Source: Bacteroidota bacterium (GTDB taxonomy: Bacteria > Bacteroidota > Bacteroidia > Sphingobacteriales > Sphingobacteriaceae). Taken from it: 45,321 nucleotides of DNA. A program made the position numbers and the translations under genes. The stretch lies in assembly GCA_021794195.1 (NCBI GenBank), contig JAJYRG010000012.1, forward strand, positions 1 through 45,321, written 5' to 3'. This document shows positions 1 through 7,323 of the stretch, piece after piece (position 1 is the stretch's first letter; each line of letters begins with the position of its first letter). The notes beneath the pieces are model-generated. The model saw only the letters and a program-made list of their open reading frames with translations. It had not been told where the DNA came from and made no database searches.

Positions 1-14
1 GAATTGGATTTTAT

Positions 15-422
15 TTAGAATATTCTTTTTCTCAATTGCTTTTTAAGACTATCTTTTCTTTTTCGTTCTAACCGTTTTAAGTTTTTCTGTCGGGAAACTT
101 TAATGGGTTTTCGTTTTTTTATAGGAGTAAGCGCTTTGTTCAACAATAAGAAAAATCGCTGCACAACAATCTCTTTATTTTTTGCTTGAGAACGTGTACT
201 ATCGCATTCTAAAAGCAGAACACCATTTTTATTAATTTTATTTTTCAATTTTGTTAAAACAATTTTTTTTTGAATTTCCGATAAAGCTTCGCTGTCCTTT
301 ACTGGCCATCTAAGCTGAACTTTTGTTTCCACTTTATTGACATGCTGACCTCCGCTTCCCCCTGCCCTTGAAGTAGTGAATACCAACTCTTCTTGAATGT
401 TTTTTTTCTTTATTTTTTGCAT
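15..422 (-). CDS. arfB: Alternative ribosome-rescue factor ArfB (class I release factor-like peptidyl-tRNA hydrolase)
   Basis: ArfB frees ribosomes stalled on mRNAs lacking a stop codon by hydrolysing the peptidyl-tRNA. The protein (about 135 residues) has the release-factor GGQ motif near residue 25 (SGGQHVNKV), in the extended form shared by ArfB and RF1/RF2. It lacks the codon-recognition domain of true release factors. The C-terminal third is strongly basic (KRKRKDSLKK-type), matching the tail that ArfB inserts into the empty mRNA channel. I start it at the ATG at 422; a TTG 18 bases further upstream is also in frame but is a poor start and adds residues not expected for the family. It is separated by about 80 bases from the M56 gene, which lies upstream of it on the same strand. 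Family identity is clear from the motif; the rescue role is from knowledge of the family. Confidence 0.9.
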   Translation of the reverse strand: MQKIKKKNIQEELVFTTSRAGGSGGQHVNKVETKVQLRWPVKDSEALSEIQKKIVLTKLKNKINKNGVLLLECDSTRSQAKNKEIVVQRFFLLLNKALTPIKKRKPIKVSRQKNLKRLERKRKDSLKKQLRKRIF

Positions 423-501
423 ATTTCTCCCATTCGGCAAAAATCTCTCCTACTCATAATATACAAAGATTTTTTACTTCTGTTTTTATGGAGAGATCTT
501 T

Positions 502-2265
502 TTATTTTTGTAGGTTCAAAGTAATGGGCAAGACGTAATCCGTTCTTACAGGCACATCATTTCGAGTACCCGGTTTCCATTTGGGAGATTCTTTAAGAAT
601 TTTTATAGCTTCCTCTCCCGTCCCATGATCCAAATCTTTAACGATCTCAAAATTACTCAGCGTACCATCTTCTTCGACTATAAAGCTGATTACAATAGTC
701 CCTTTAACGCCTGCATCGATAGCCTCTTGTGGATATTCGTAGTTTTTCCCTATCCATTGTCTAAATTCCTTGATACCCATTTCAGGTTCTGGTGCCGTTT
801 CAGGATCCTTCGTCCCATTTTTATTATTCCCCTTCAAAACAATTCTTGCCTTTTTCTGCTTGTTTTCCTCTATATCACCACTACTTGCTTCTGTCTTTGC
901 TTCTTGTTGGGAAGCATAACCGACTATGGTAACTGGATCAATTTCCTTTGTTTCATCCGGCAGTTCGGTCATAACAGGATCGGAATCAGGGCCGCTTACG
1001 TGTAGCTCTAACGGAAGTGTATATTTAAACCTAACTGCTTTACCATTTTGAATAGCAGGACTCCATTTTTCTGACGACTTCAGCAGCCTTATTAATTCTT
1101 CCGATGTACCGTAGCCTAAATCCTGGATAGACTGGAAATCAGACAAAGAACCGTCTTTCTCTACAATAAAGGCAACTTTTACACGGCCGGATACATGATT
1201 GTCTATCGCTTCTGGCGAATAGACATAATTCATTCCTATCCATTTTCTAAAAGCATCCATACCTCCTTTTGGCATGGGAAGCACCTCTGTATCAATAAAC
1301 ACTTTGTCTTCTGACGTGTCCTGAACAGTCTCCGCTGCAGAAGAAAGAAGACTTTCAGGTTCATTTTGGGATCCCGTATTGTCTTCTTCCACAGACTTTA
1401 ATATAGGAGAGGCCACATCATACAAAATTGTATTTTCTAAATTACCCGACAAGGAAGGGTTGGCTGCTAAAGCAACGCCTGTAATAATGAATAAAAATGG
1501 AAGGGATAATAAATAAAGAATATAATACCCTTTTTTTGTTTTGTTTTTAAATAACATCATGATTCTTTTCTTTAAAAGTGATTGATTGGAAAATTCATGG
1601 AACAGCGAGTTGACATTTGCATCCATTGCGTTTGCAACAAGCAGTTCGGCATATTGCGTCTTATTATTTGTTGCGCAAATATTATCAGCGATACATTCGT
1701 GTTGGAATTTTAATTCTTTTCTATAATAATAGAGTATAGGATTAAACCAATTAAAAACTCTAATAAGCTCAACAAAAAGTATATCGTAGCTATGGCCTTG
1801 CTTCATATGGACATATTCATGTTCCCATATTTTATCACGCTTGGAAACTTGATCCCCCACAAATAATAAATGGAAAAAAGAAAAGCTACGGGATGAAGAT
1901 TTCGAAATATTGAACGTGTTTTTTATTTTGAAAAGTGCCAAAATAAACCTAATAAAAAACAAGGCACATCCAATTCCATATACCCATACTACACCATCGA
2001 TGAATGATCGTCCAGATTGATCAACGACAATATCATCTGTATACACCACCTCTACTGCAGAAAGATCTATGGCTGAAATACTTTTATAAATTTCTTGATG
2101 AGAAGAAAAGTCCACAAACTGAAATAAAGGCAGTATAAAAGACAAACCCAAAGCACTCAATAAATAGATTCTGTTCCCATAAAAAAAGGTCAGGTTTCTC
2201 AAAAAAAGAATATATATCCCAAAGAAAATAAGTAGAGAGACGTTAGCTATAATAATATATACCAT
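502..2265 (-). CDS. M56 (BlaR1-type) membrane metalloprotease with two TonB C-terminal domains
   Basis: Membrane sensor-protease of the BlaR1/MecR1 (M56) family. The N-terminal part has hydrophobic segments at about residues 1-50 and 90-115. A zinc site HEYVH lies at residues 149-153, followed by the downstream HECIADN region that supplies the third ligand. Another membrane segment lies near 245-265. Instead of the extracellular penicillin-binding domain of classical BlaR1, the C-terminal half holds two copies of a TonB C-terminal-like domain, about residues 335-425 and 495-587. Each starts FR(K/Q)WIG(M/K)NY and contains a V.FIVE.DG.L core, so they look like a tandem duplication joined by an acidic/polar linker. 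The gene starts 18 bases after blaI on the same strand, so the two form an operon. The expected role is signal-dependent cleavage of BlaI. The signal is unknown, and nothing here shows beta-lactam sensing. Confidence 0.88.
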   Translation of the reverse strand: MVYIIIANVSLLIFFGIYILFLRNLTFFYGNRIYLLSALGLSFILPLFQFVDFSSHQEIYKSISAIDLSAVEVVYTDDIVVDQSGRSFIDGVVWVYGIGCALFFIRFILALFKIKNTFNISKSSSRSFSFFHLLFVGDQVSKRDKIWEHEYVHMKQGHSYDILFVELIRVFNWFNPILYYYRKELKFQHECIADNICATNNKTQYAELLVANAMDANVNSLFHEFSNQSLLKKRIMMLFKNKTKKGYYILYLLSLPFLFIITGVALAANPSLSGNLENTILYDVASPILKSVEEDNTGSQNEPESLLSSAAETVQDTSEDKVFIDTEVLPMPKGGMDAFRKWIGMNYVYSPEAIDNHVSGRVKVAFIVEKDGSLSDFQSIQDLGYGTSEELIRLLKSSEKWSPAIQNGKAVRFKYTLPLELHVSGPDSDPVMTELPDETKEIDPVTIVGYASQQEAKTEASSGDIEENKQKKARIVLKGNNKNGTKDPETAPEPEMGIKEFRQWIGKNYEYPQEAIDAGVKGTIVISFIVEEDGTLSNFEIVKDLDHGTGEEAIKILKESPKWKPGTRNDVPVRTDYVLPITLNLQK

Positions 2266-2283
2266 AATATTGCATTTTGTAGA

Positions 2284-2655
2284 TTACTTTTTATTATTCT
2301 GTATCACTTTCAATATTTCATCGAGATCTTTCAGATCAATCTTATTCTCTTCTAAAAAAAAGGAGAGCATATTGCTTGCAGAATTATCAAAATAATTGTG
2401 TAATAATTTTCCGGTAATTAGCTTTTTATACTCTTCTTTGCTCACAAGTGGAAAATAGCGATGGCTCTTGCCATAGGCTTTATGATCTAAAAAACCTTTA
2501 GTCTCCAAGATTCTAATAATGGTGGACACAGTATTATAAGCAGGCTTTGGATCAGGCAGTCTTTCGATTACTTCTTTTACAAAGCCTCCTCCCATCTCCC
2601 AAAGCTCTTGCATAATTTGCTCTTCGGCACGTGTAAGTTCTTTTAAGTTGTTCAT
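2284..2655 (-). CDS. blaI: BlaI/MecI-family transcriptional repressor
   Basis: Winged-helix repressor of the BlaI/MecI/CopY family, about 123 residues, the usual family length. The N-terminal half (LTRAEEQIMQELWEMG, then YNTVSTIIRILETKGFL) is the family's DNA-binding domain. The C-terminal half is the dimerisation region that partner proteases cleave. I choose the ATG at 2655, which gives the usual N-terminus MNNLKELTRAEE; the longer frame uses a TTG at 2667. It is the first gene of a two-gene operon with the M56 protease. Its promoter region carries two matching dyads (2717-2754), so autoregulation is likely. The targets beyond its own operon cannot be read from this window. Confidence 0.93.
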   Translation of the reverse strand: MNNLKELTRAEEQIMQELWEMGGGFVKEVIERLPDPKPAYNTVSTIIRILETKGFLDHKAYGKSHRYFPLVSKEEYKKLITGKLLHNYFDNSASNMLSFFLEENKIDLKDLDEILKVIQNNKK

Positions 2656-2708
2656 AAATCTGTTCAATTAATTATAAGGGAATCCTGTTTAATTATAATT
2701 TGTAAAAT

Positions 2709-2739
2709 CAAATATAAAACTAATAGTTTAGTTTTACAA
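2709..2739 (-). promoter_or_regulatory. Predicted promoter of the blaI-M56 operon
   Basis: On the minus strand there is an exact TAnnTTTG element (TATATTTG, complement of 2709-2716) and a TTG (complement of 2737-2739) separated by 20 bases. This is the -7/-33 arrangement of the Bacteroidetes primary sigma factor. Transcription would begin near 2702, leaving a leader of under 50 bases before the ATG at 2655. Confidence 0.7.
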
Positions 2740-2754
2740 CTAATTTGTTAGTTT
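2717..2754. promoter_or_regulatory. Tandem BlaI-type operator dyads
   Basis: There are two 18-bp dyads. The first (2717-2734) is AAACTAA-TAGT-TTAGTTT. The second (2737-2754) has core AACTAA-TTTG-TTAGTT. Both have ACTAA/TTAGT half-sites around a 4-base spacer. Their centres are 20 bp apart, about two helical turns, so two repressor dimers would sit on the same face of the DNA. The first dyad fills the spacer between the promoter elements and the second covers the -33 TTG, so binding should block RNA polymerase. Known BlaI/MecI sites also use CTA/TAG half-sites; binding by this BlaI is inferred. Confidence 0.7.
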
Positions 2755-2880
2755 ATTTTCACAAAAAATATTTTTTAGTGTTTTACAGGTAAGAACGTGT
2801 TGTTTCACAATTATTATAATCCAAATACGACGGTCAAAATATTTATTCTTATTTTGCGTTAAATTCTATTTTAATAGCTT

Positions 2881-4023
2881 ATGAACATAGGTATAGTTTG
2901 TTATCCGACATTTGGAGGAAGTGGTGTAGTCGCTACTGAATTGGGTAAAGCTTTAGGAGCAAATGGGCATAGAGTACATTTTATCACTTACAACCGGCCC
3001 GCACGATTGGATTTTTTCTCTGAAAATTTATTCTATCATGAAGTTACTGTCTCTCAATATCCATTATTTGATTTTACTCCATATGAAACTGCATTGGCGA
3101 GCAAACTGGTCGATGTAGTACGTTTTGAAAAATTAGATTTACTTCATGTGCACTATGCTATTCCCCATGCTTCTGCTGCTTTTTTGGCAAAACAAATCTT
3201 AGCCACATTTGATATTCATATTCCGGTTATTACGACTTTGCACGGCACAGATATCACCTTAGTCGGCAAAGACAAAAGTTTTAATCCCGTAGTTACCTTC
3301 TCCATCAATCATTCAGATGGAGTCACAGCTGTCTCTCAAAGTTTAAAAGAACAGACACTTTCCTATTTTGACATTCGGCAAGAAATAGAGGTCATTCCAA
3401 ATTTTATAGATTTTACGCGATTTAAAAATATAAGTCGGGAACATTTCAAAAAAGCGATTGCTCCGGAAAATGAAAAAATCATTGCACACACCTCTAACTT
3501 TAGAGAAGTGAAGAATACAGATGACGTGGTTAAAATCTTTCATAGGATACACAAGGAAATTCCAAGCAAATTATTAATGGTGGGTGATGGCCCCGAACGG
3601 AGCAATGCCGAAGAGCTCTGCCGCCAATTGAGTATTTGTCAAGATGTACGGTTTTTAGGAAAGCAGGAAGCCATTGAAGAGATTTTATCCGTCTCTGATT
3701 TATTTTTAATGCCTTCCGGTTCTGAGAGTTTTGGGCTTGCCGCATTAGAAGCAATGGCTTGTTCTGTACCTGTTATTTCCACAGATACAGGAGGCTTACC
3801 CGAACTCAACATAGACGGCAAAAGCGGTTATTTGAGTGCTATCGGTGACGTAAAATCCATGGCAGAAAAAGGTATTGCCATCCTGAAAGATGAGACCATT
3901 TTGTCCCAATTCAAAAGAAACGCACACGCAAGAGCAAAACAGTTTGATATAAAAAACATATTACCCCTCTACGAATCTTATTATCAAAAAATAATAGATA
4001 AACAAATCGGAGATAATTTATAG
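2881..4023 (+). CDS. bshA: BshA, N-acetyl-alpha-D-glucosaminyl L-malate synthase
   Basis: This GT4-family glycosyltransferase joins GlcNAc from UDP-GlcNAc to L-malate, the first step of bacillithiol synthesis, in the cytoplasm. At 380 residues it has the normal length. The N-terminus (IGIVCYPTFGGSGVVATELG) and the central LHVHYAIPHA and TTLHGTDITLVG stretches are typical of BshA rather than of other GT4 enzymes. The C-terminal nucleotide-sugar site is seen around residues 280-295 (SGSESFGLAALEAM). It is divergent from blaI and followed by pyrH on the same strand. Other bacillithiol genes (bshB, bshC) are not in the window. The upstream stretch near 2848-2858 has a TATTTTGC that resembles, but does not exactly match, the phylum promoter element. 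Confidence 0.93.
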   Translation: MNIGIVCYPTFGGSGVVATELGKALGANGHRVHFITYNRPARLDFFSENLFYHEVTVSQYPLFDFTPYETALASKLVDVVRFEKLDLLHVHYAIPHASAAFLAKQILATFDIHIPVITTLHGTDITLVGKDKSFNPVVTFSINHSDGVTAVSQSLKEQTLSYFDIRQEIEVIPNFIDFTRFKNISREHFKKAIAPENEKIIAHTSNFREVKNTDDVVKIFHRIHKEIPSKLLMVGDGPERSNAEELCRQLSICQDVRFLGKQEAIEEILSVSDLFLMPSGSESFGLAALEAMACSVPVISTDTGGLPELNIDGKSGYLSAIGDVKSMAEKGIAILKDETILSQFKRNAHARAKQFDIKNILPLYESYYQKIIDKQIGDNL

Positions 4024-4053
4024 GAATAACTCGTAGGAGGCAAAAAAAAAGTA

Positions 4054-4061
4054 TATCTTTG
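4054..4061 (+). promoter_or_regulatory. Predicted -7 promoter element for pyrH-frr
   Basis: TATCTTTG matches TAnnTTTG exactly. Initiation would fall around 4068, about 20 bases before the ATG at 4087. This places the in-frame TTG at 4066 at or outside the transcript start and so supports the ATG. Confidence 0.55.
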
Positions 4062-4086
4062 GTATTTGGATACAATCCAAAAAAAT

Positions 4087-4794
4087 ATGAAAAAATATAA
4101 GCGAATCCTTTTAAAACTAAGTGGCGAAGCCCTTATGGGAGAACAAAGCTACGGAATTGACATTAACCGCGTCCAGCAATATGCGGAAGAAATCCGCGAT
4201 ATTCATCAAAAAGGTTTAGAAGTTGCTATCGTAATAGGTGGCGGAAATATCTATAGAGGCCTGAGCGCTGAAAAAGCCGGAATGGATAGAGTACAGGCGG
4301 ACTATATGGGCATGCTGGCCACAGTAATTAACAGCATGGCTTTACAAGATGCTTTGGAAAAAATAGGCTTGAAAACACGGTTACTAACGGCAATCAAAAT
4401 GGAGCAGATTTGCGAACCTTTTATTCGCCGCCGCGCCGTACGTCATTTAGAAAAAGGGAGAATTGTAATATTCGGAGCCGGGACAGGGAATCCTTATTTT
4501 ACTACCGACACCGCTGCATCCTTGAGGGCCATAGAGATCAATGCAGATGCTGTCCTAAAAGGAACTCGGGTCGACGGAGTCTACACAGCAGATCCGGAAA
4601 TAGATGCCGATGCTAAAAAATACGACAAAATTGGCTTTTCGGAAGTTTATGCGAAAGGATTAAACGTGATGGATATGACTGCTTTTACCCTTTGTCAAGA
4701 AAACAATCTTCCGATTATTATTTTTGACATGAATAAACCCGGTAACCTGAAAAAACTCGCAGAAGGCGAATCAATAGGAACATTAGTAAGTTAA
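4087..4794 (+). CDS. pyrH: UMP kinase
   Basis: PyrH phosphorylates UMP to UDP with ATP in pyrimidine nucleotide synthesis. It is a hexameric amino-acid-kinase-fold enzyme. Visible family motifs are [14 protein letters not shown] at the N-terminus, [10 protein letters not shown] near residue 50, the [13 protein letters not shown] stretch around 135-150, and [14 protein letters not shown] in the C-terminal third. I start it at the ATG at 4087 (235 residues). A TTG 21 bases upstream is in frame but overlaps the expected transcription start. frr follows 27 bases downstream, the common pyrH-frr pairing. Confidence 0.96.
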   Translation: MKKYKRILLKLSGEALMGEQSYGIDINRVQQYAEEIRDIHQKGLEVAIVIGGGNIYRGLSAEKAGMDRVQADYMGMLATVINSMALQDALEKIGLKTRLLTAIKMEQICEPFIRRRAVRHLEKGRIVIFGAGTGNPYFTTDTAASLRAIEINADAVLKGTRVDGVYTADPEIDADAKKYDKIGFSEVYAKGLNVMDMTAFTLCQENNLPIIIFDMNKPGNLKKLAEGESIGTLVS

Positions 4795-4821
4795 CAAAAC
4801 ACGAAAAGAGGTATAATAATC

Positions 4822-5385
4822 ATGAACGACTTAATAGCAACGCAATTAAAGAAATGTAAAGCAGATATGTCTAAAGCTTTAGACTATGCGGAAAGTGAAT
4901 TAACAAAAATACGGGCCGGAAAAGCTTCTCCGGATATGCTTGACGGAATTCTCGTCGATTATTATGGAACGGACACCCCGCTGTCTCAGGTAAGTAATAT
5001 CAATACCACAGACGCAAGAACTATCGTCGTTAAACCCTGGGAAAAGACAATGATCGGCCCTATAGAAAAAGCTATTTTAGATTCTAATATCGGCATTACT
5101 CCACAAAATGACGGAGATGTAATCCACTTAAATATACCGCCTCTGACAGAAGAAAGAAGAAAAGATCTCGTTAAAAATGTAAAAGAAGAAGCTGAAAAAG
5201 GAAAAGTAGTCGTCAGAAATATTCGGAAGGAAACCAATGATGCTATTAAAAAATTAAAAAGCGAAGGAATCTCGGAAGATGAACTTAAAGCCGGAGAAGA
5301 TGAAGTACAAAAGCTTACAGACCATTTTACAGCGGAAATAGATAAAACTTCTGAAACAAAAGAAAAAGACATAATGACTATATAA
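4822..5385 (+). CDS. frr: Ribosome recycling factor
   Basis: RRF splits post-termination ribosomes together with EF-G. The 187-residue protein has the family's features: an N-terminal helix with KALDYAESELTKIRAGKASP, the domain-II TDARTIVVKPWEKTMI segment around residue 70, and the helical PPLTEERRKDLVKNVK stretch. The C-terminus is the usual charged coiled helix. Co-transcription with pyrH is likely, and a hairpin with a T-run lies directly after the stop. Confidence 0.96.
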   Translation: MNDLIATQLKKCKADMSKALDYAESELTKIRAGKASPDMLDGILVDYYGTDTPLSQVSNINTTDARTIVVKPWEKTMIGPIEKAILDSNIGITPQNDGDVIHLNIPPLTEERRKDLVKNVKEEAEKGKVVVRNIRKETNDAIKKLKSEGISEDELKAGEDEVQKLTDHFTAEIDKTSETKEKDIMTI

Positions 5386-5406
5386 ATAACTTTATATCAA
5401 GGTGTT

Positions 5407-5447
5407 AAAAAAGGGTTTCACAAAATTGGAATCCTTTTTTGTTTTTA
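5407..5447 (+). terminator. Rho-independent terminator after frr
   Basis: An AAAAAAGGGTTTC arm pairs imperfectly with GGAATCCTTTTTT, giving a hairpin ending in a T-rich run about 25 bases after the frr stop. It closes the pyrH-frr unit. Confidence 0.65.
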
Positions 5448-5504
5448 ATAACTCTTGTTTGTGTATATTTACTTAACCATTCTATTTAATTAGGAAAAAT
5501 CTCT

Positions 5505-6476
5505 ATGAAACAGGATAGAAGAAAATTTATTAAAAACGTTTCCTTTGGGTTATCTGCCGCGCTGCTTAGTCCCTATATTTTACAATCCTGTAAAAGCGAC
5601 ATCGACGGCAAATCTCCATTTCACAACTTAGGTATTCAATTGTATACGGTTCGGGATTTATTGGCTATCGATGCTGAACAGACATTAAAAAACATACGTA
5701 AAATTGGATTTAAGCACGTAGAAACGTTTGGTTTTGAAAACGATCAATTCTGGGGGTTAAGCCCTTCAGCATTAAAAAATATATTAAAGGACAACAACTT
5801 AAGTACTCATAGCGGGCATTACGCTTTAGAAAACTTTTTGGATAAAGAAAGTACAGAAAGAGAAAATATTGAAAATTATATTGAAGTGGCTCATGAATTA
5901 GGCCAAAAATATATTATTGCTCCTGCGCCTTCTCTCGAAAAAGTGAATGATTTAGATGCCGAAGATTACCAATTTATGGCTGAACAGTTAAACAAACTGG
6001 GCGAAATGGCCAAAAAAGCAGATATCAAAGTAGGCTATCACAACCATTATTGGGAATTCAAGAGTTTTGCAAACGGTACCAAAGGCCTGGATATATTAAT
6101 TGCATTTACAGAACCTGATTTAGTAGATTTTCAATTAGATTTATTCTGGGTGGAAAAAGCAGGTTTTAGCCCTCAGTCTTATTTTGATAAATATCCTGGC
6201 CGTTTTACTCTCTGGCATGTGAAGGATATGGATCGTAATTACGCTGAACCCATCTTAGAGGAGGAGTATAAAGACTTAAGTATAGAAGAGGTTTCTGAAA
6301 AAATAAAATTTACTGAAGTAGGAAGCGGAGCGATCAACTTTACCAATATAATCCAGTCTGCAGAAAAAGCCGGATTGAAATATGCTTTCCTTGAGCAGGA
6401 TGAAATTTATATGGAGGATAAGTTTGCCAGTTTGAAAAAAAGCTATGATTACATTCAAAAAAATCTTGTAAAATAG
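5505..6476 (+). CDS. Exported sugar phosphate isomerase/epimerase-like TIM-barrel protein
   Basis: This is a xylose-isomerase-like TIM barrel (AP endonuclease 2/IolE type) of 323 residues. The N-terminus has a twin-arginine signal (DRRKFIKN) followed by a hydrophobic stretch and LQSC, a possible lipobox, so the protein is probably exported folded by Tat and perhaps lipidated. Barrel landmarks include GIQLYTVRD, HSGHYAL, VGYHNHYWEF near residue 180, QLDLFWVEKAG and WHVKDMD. These contribute the His, Asp and Glu residues that bind metal in the superfamily. The substrate is unknown. Secreted members of this type in Bacteroidetes often accompany sugar or inositol catabolism, but no such cluster is adjacent. 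tatC lies 13 kb away in the same window. A hairpin surrounds the stop codon (6462-6490). Confidence 0.82.
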   Translation: MKQDRRKFIKNVSFGLSAALLSPYILQSCKSDIDGKSPFHNLGIQLYTVRDLLAIDAEQTLKNIRKIGFKHVETFGFENDQFWGLSPSALKNILKDNNLSTHSGHYALENFLDKESTERENIENYIEVAHELGQKYIIAPAPSLEKVNDLDAEDYQFMAEQLNKLGEMAKKADIKVGYHNHYWEFKSFANGTKGLDILIAFTEPDLVDFQLDLFWVEKAGFSPQSYFDKYPGRFTLWHVKDMDRNYAEPILEEEYKDLSIEEVSEKIKFTEVGSGAINFTNIIQSAEKAGLKYAFLEQDEIYMEDKFASLKKSYDYIQKNLVK

Positions 6477-6490
6477 CTCTTTACAAGATT
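6462..6490. other. Perfect 11-bp hairpin around a stop codon
   Basis: AATCTTGTAAA (6462-6472) and its exact complement TTTACAAGATT (6480-6490) flank a 7-base loop holding the TAG stop of the TIM-barrel gene. No T-run follows, so it is not a standard terminator. It may protect the mRNA 3' end. Confidence 0.55.
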
Positions 6491-6605
6491 CAGATTAAAT
6501 TTTGCAATCAAAGGCTTCGTTTTTAAGAAGATCACACATACGAAAACTTCCTACTGTTTGTTTAGCACAGAGGGTTGAAGATATAAGCGTATGACAAGTA
6601 AAAAA

Positions 6606-6770
6606 GGCGTCTTAAAAGTTGAACATCGTAGTCATTGCGGGAAGGAGGTACGACGACGAAGCAATCTGGCGATGTCAAAACACAGATTGGTTTGCTTCGC
6701 AGCTGCCTATGGCGGTCGTTATTCTTCCTCGAAATGAGGCGTTTATTGGTGTTTGTCAACCTTTTGAGGC
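6606..6770. repeat. Dispersed intergenic repeat, long copy (REP/MITE-like)
   Basis: Imperfect terminal inverted repeats (GTCTTAAAAG at 6609-6618, CTTTTGAGGC at 6761-6770) flank a nested palindrome: GTCATTGCGGGAAGGAGG and GAAGCAATCTG on the left, CAGATTGGTTTGCTTC and CTTCCTCGAAATGA on the right. The inner part resembles the GTCATTGCGAGG...GAAGCAATCT repeats scattered between genes in many bacteria. A shorter relative lies at 22620-22700. The element fills most of the 337-base gap between two convergent genes. Nothing else was recognised in 6477-6813. Confidence 0.7.
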
Positions 6771-6813
6771 ACTCTCTTTACTATGATAGATTTTGTTTTT
6801 ACCCCCTATACAT

Positions 6814-7320
6814 TTAGAATATTTTATTTTCTATTATTTTTGCACCCGCCTCTACCTTTTCTTTTAATTCTTTACTGTATAATTGTACATTTTTAGCCAC
6901 CTGCTCATCTGTCAGGGCTATAATTTTTGCAGCCAATACTCCTGCATTTACACTCGCATTTAATGCGACAGTAGCCACAGGGATCCCGTTGGGCATTTGC
7001 AAAATAGACAATATCGAATCCCAGCCATCTATAGAATTAGAAGACTTTACGGGTACACCGATCACCGGCAAATGCGTAAGAGAAGCAACCATTCCCGGTA
7101 AATGCGCAGCGCCTCCTGCCCCGGCTATAATGACCTGCAGCCCCCTGCTTTGTGCCTGTTGGGCGTAGTCAAACATCTTTTGGGGCGTCCGGTGCGCAGA
7201 AACAATAGAAACCTCGAAAGGAACTTTCAGCTTTTTAAAAATTTCTATAGCCCCTTCCATGACAGGCAAGTCCGATTGACTGCCCATAATTACGCCCACT
7301 TTAGCTTTTGTATTTCCCAT
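6814..7320 (-). CDS. purE: N5-carboxyaminoimidazole ribonucleotide mutase
   Basis: PurE converts N5-CAIR to CAIR in purine synthesis. This is a class I PurE of 168 residues with the family's conserved blocks: VIMGSQSDLPVM near residue 10, SAHRTPQKMFDYA near 40, AGAGGAAHLPGMVAS near 70, and a GVPVKSSNSIDGWDSILSILQMP segment. It lies three bases after purK on the same strand, so the two are one operon. That fits the two-step PurK/PurE route, in which PurK makes unstable N5-CAIR for PurE. Confidence 0.96.
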   Translation of the reverse strand: MGNTKAKVGVIMGSQSDLPVMEGAIEIFKKLKVPFEVSIVSAHRTPQKMFDYAQQAQSRGLQVIIAGAGGAAHLPGMVASLTHLPVIGVPVKSSNSIDGWDSILSILQMPNGIPVATVALNASVNAGVLAAKIIALTDEQVAKNVQLYSKELKEKVEAGAKIIENKIF

Positions 7321-7323
7321 TAC

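Noticed and set aside
4035..4040. AGGAGG as ribosome-binding site for pyrH
   Set aside because: It is 47 bases before the ATG and upstream of the predicted transcription start.
4986..5372. A 128-codon minus-strand frame inside frr
   Set aside because: It is antisense to a clear ribosome recycling factor and has the serine/phenylalanine-rich composition of a shadow frame.
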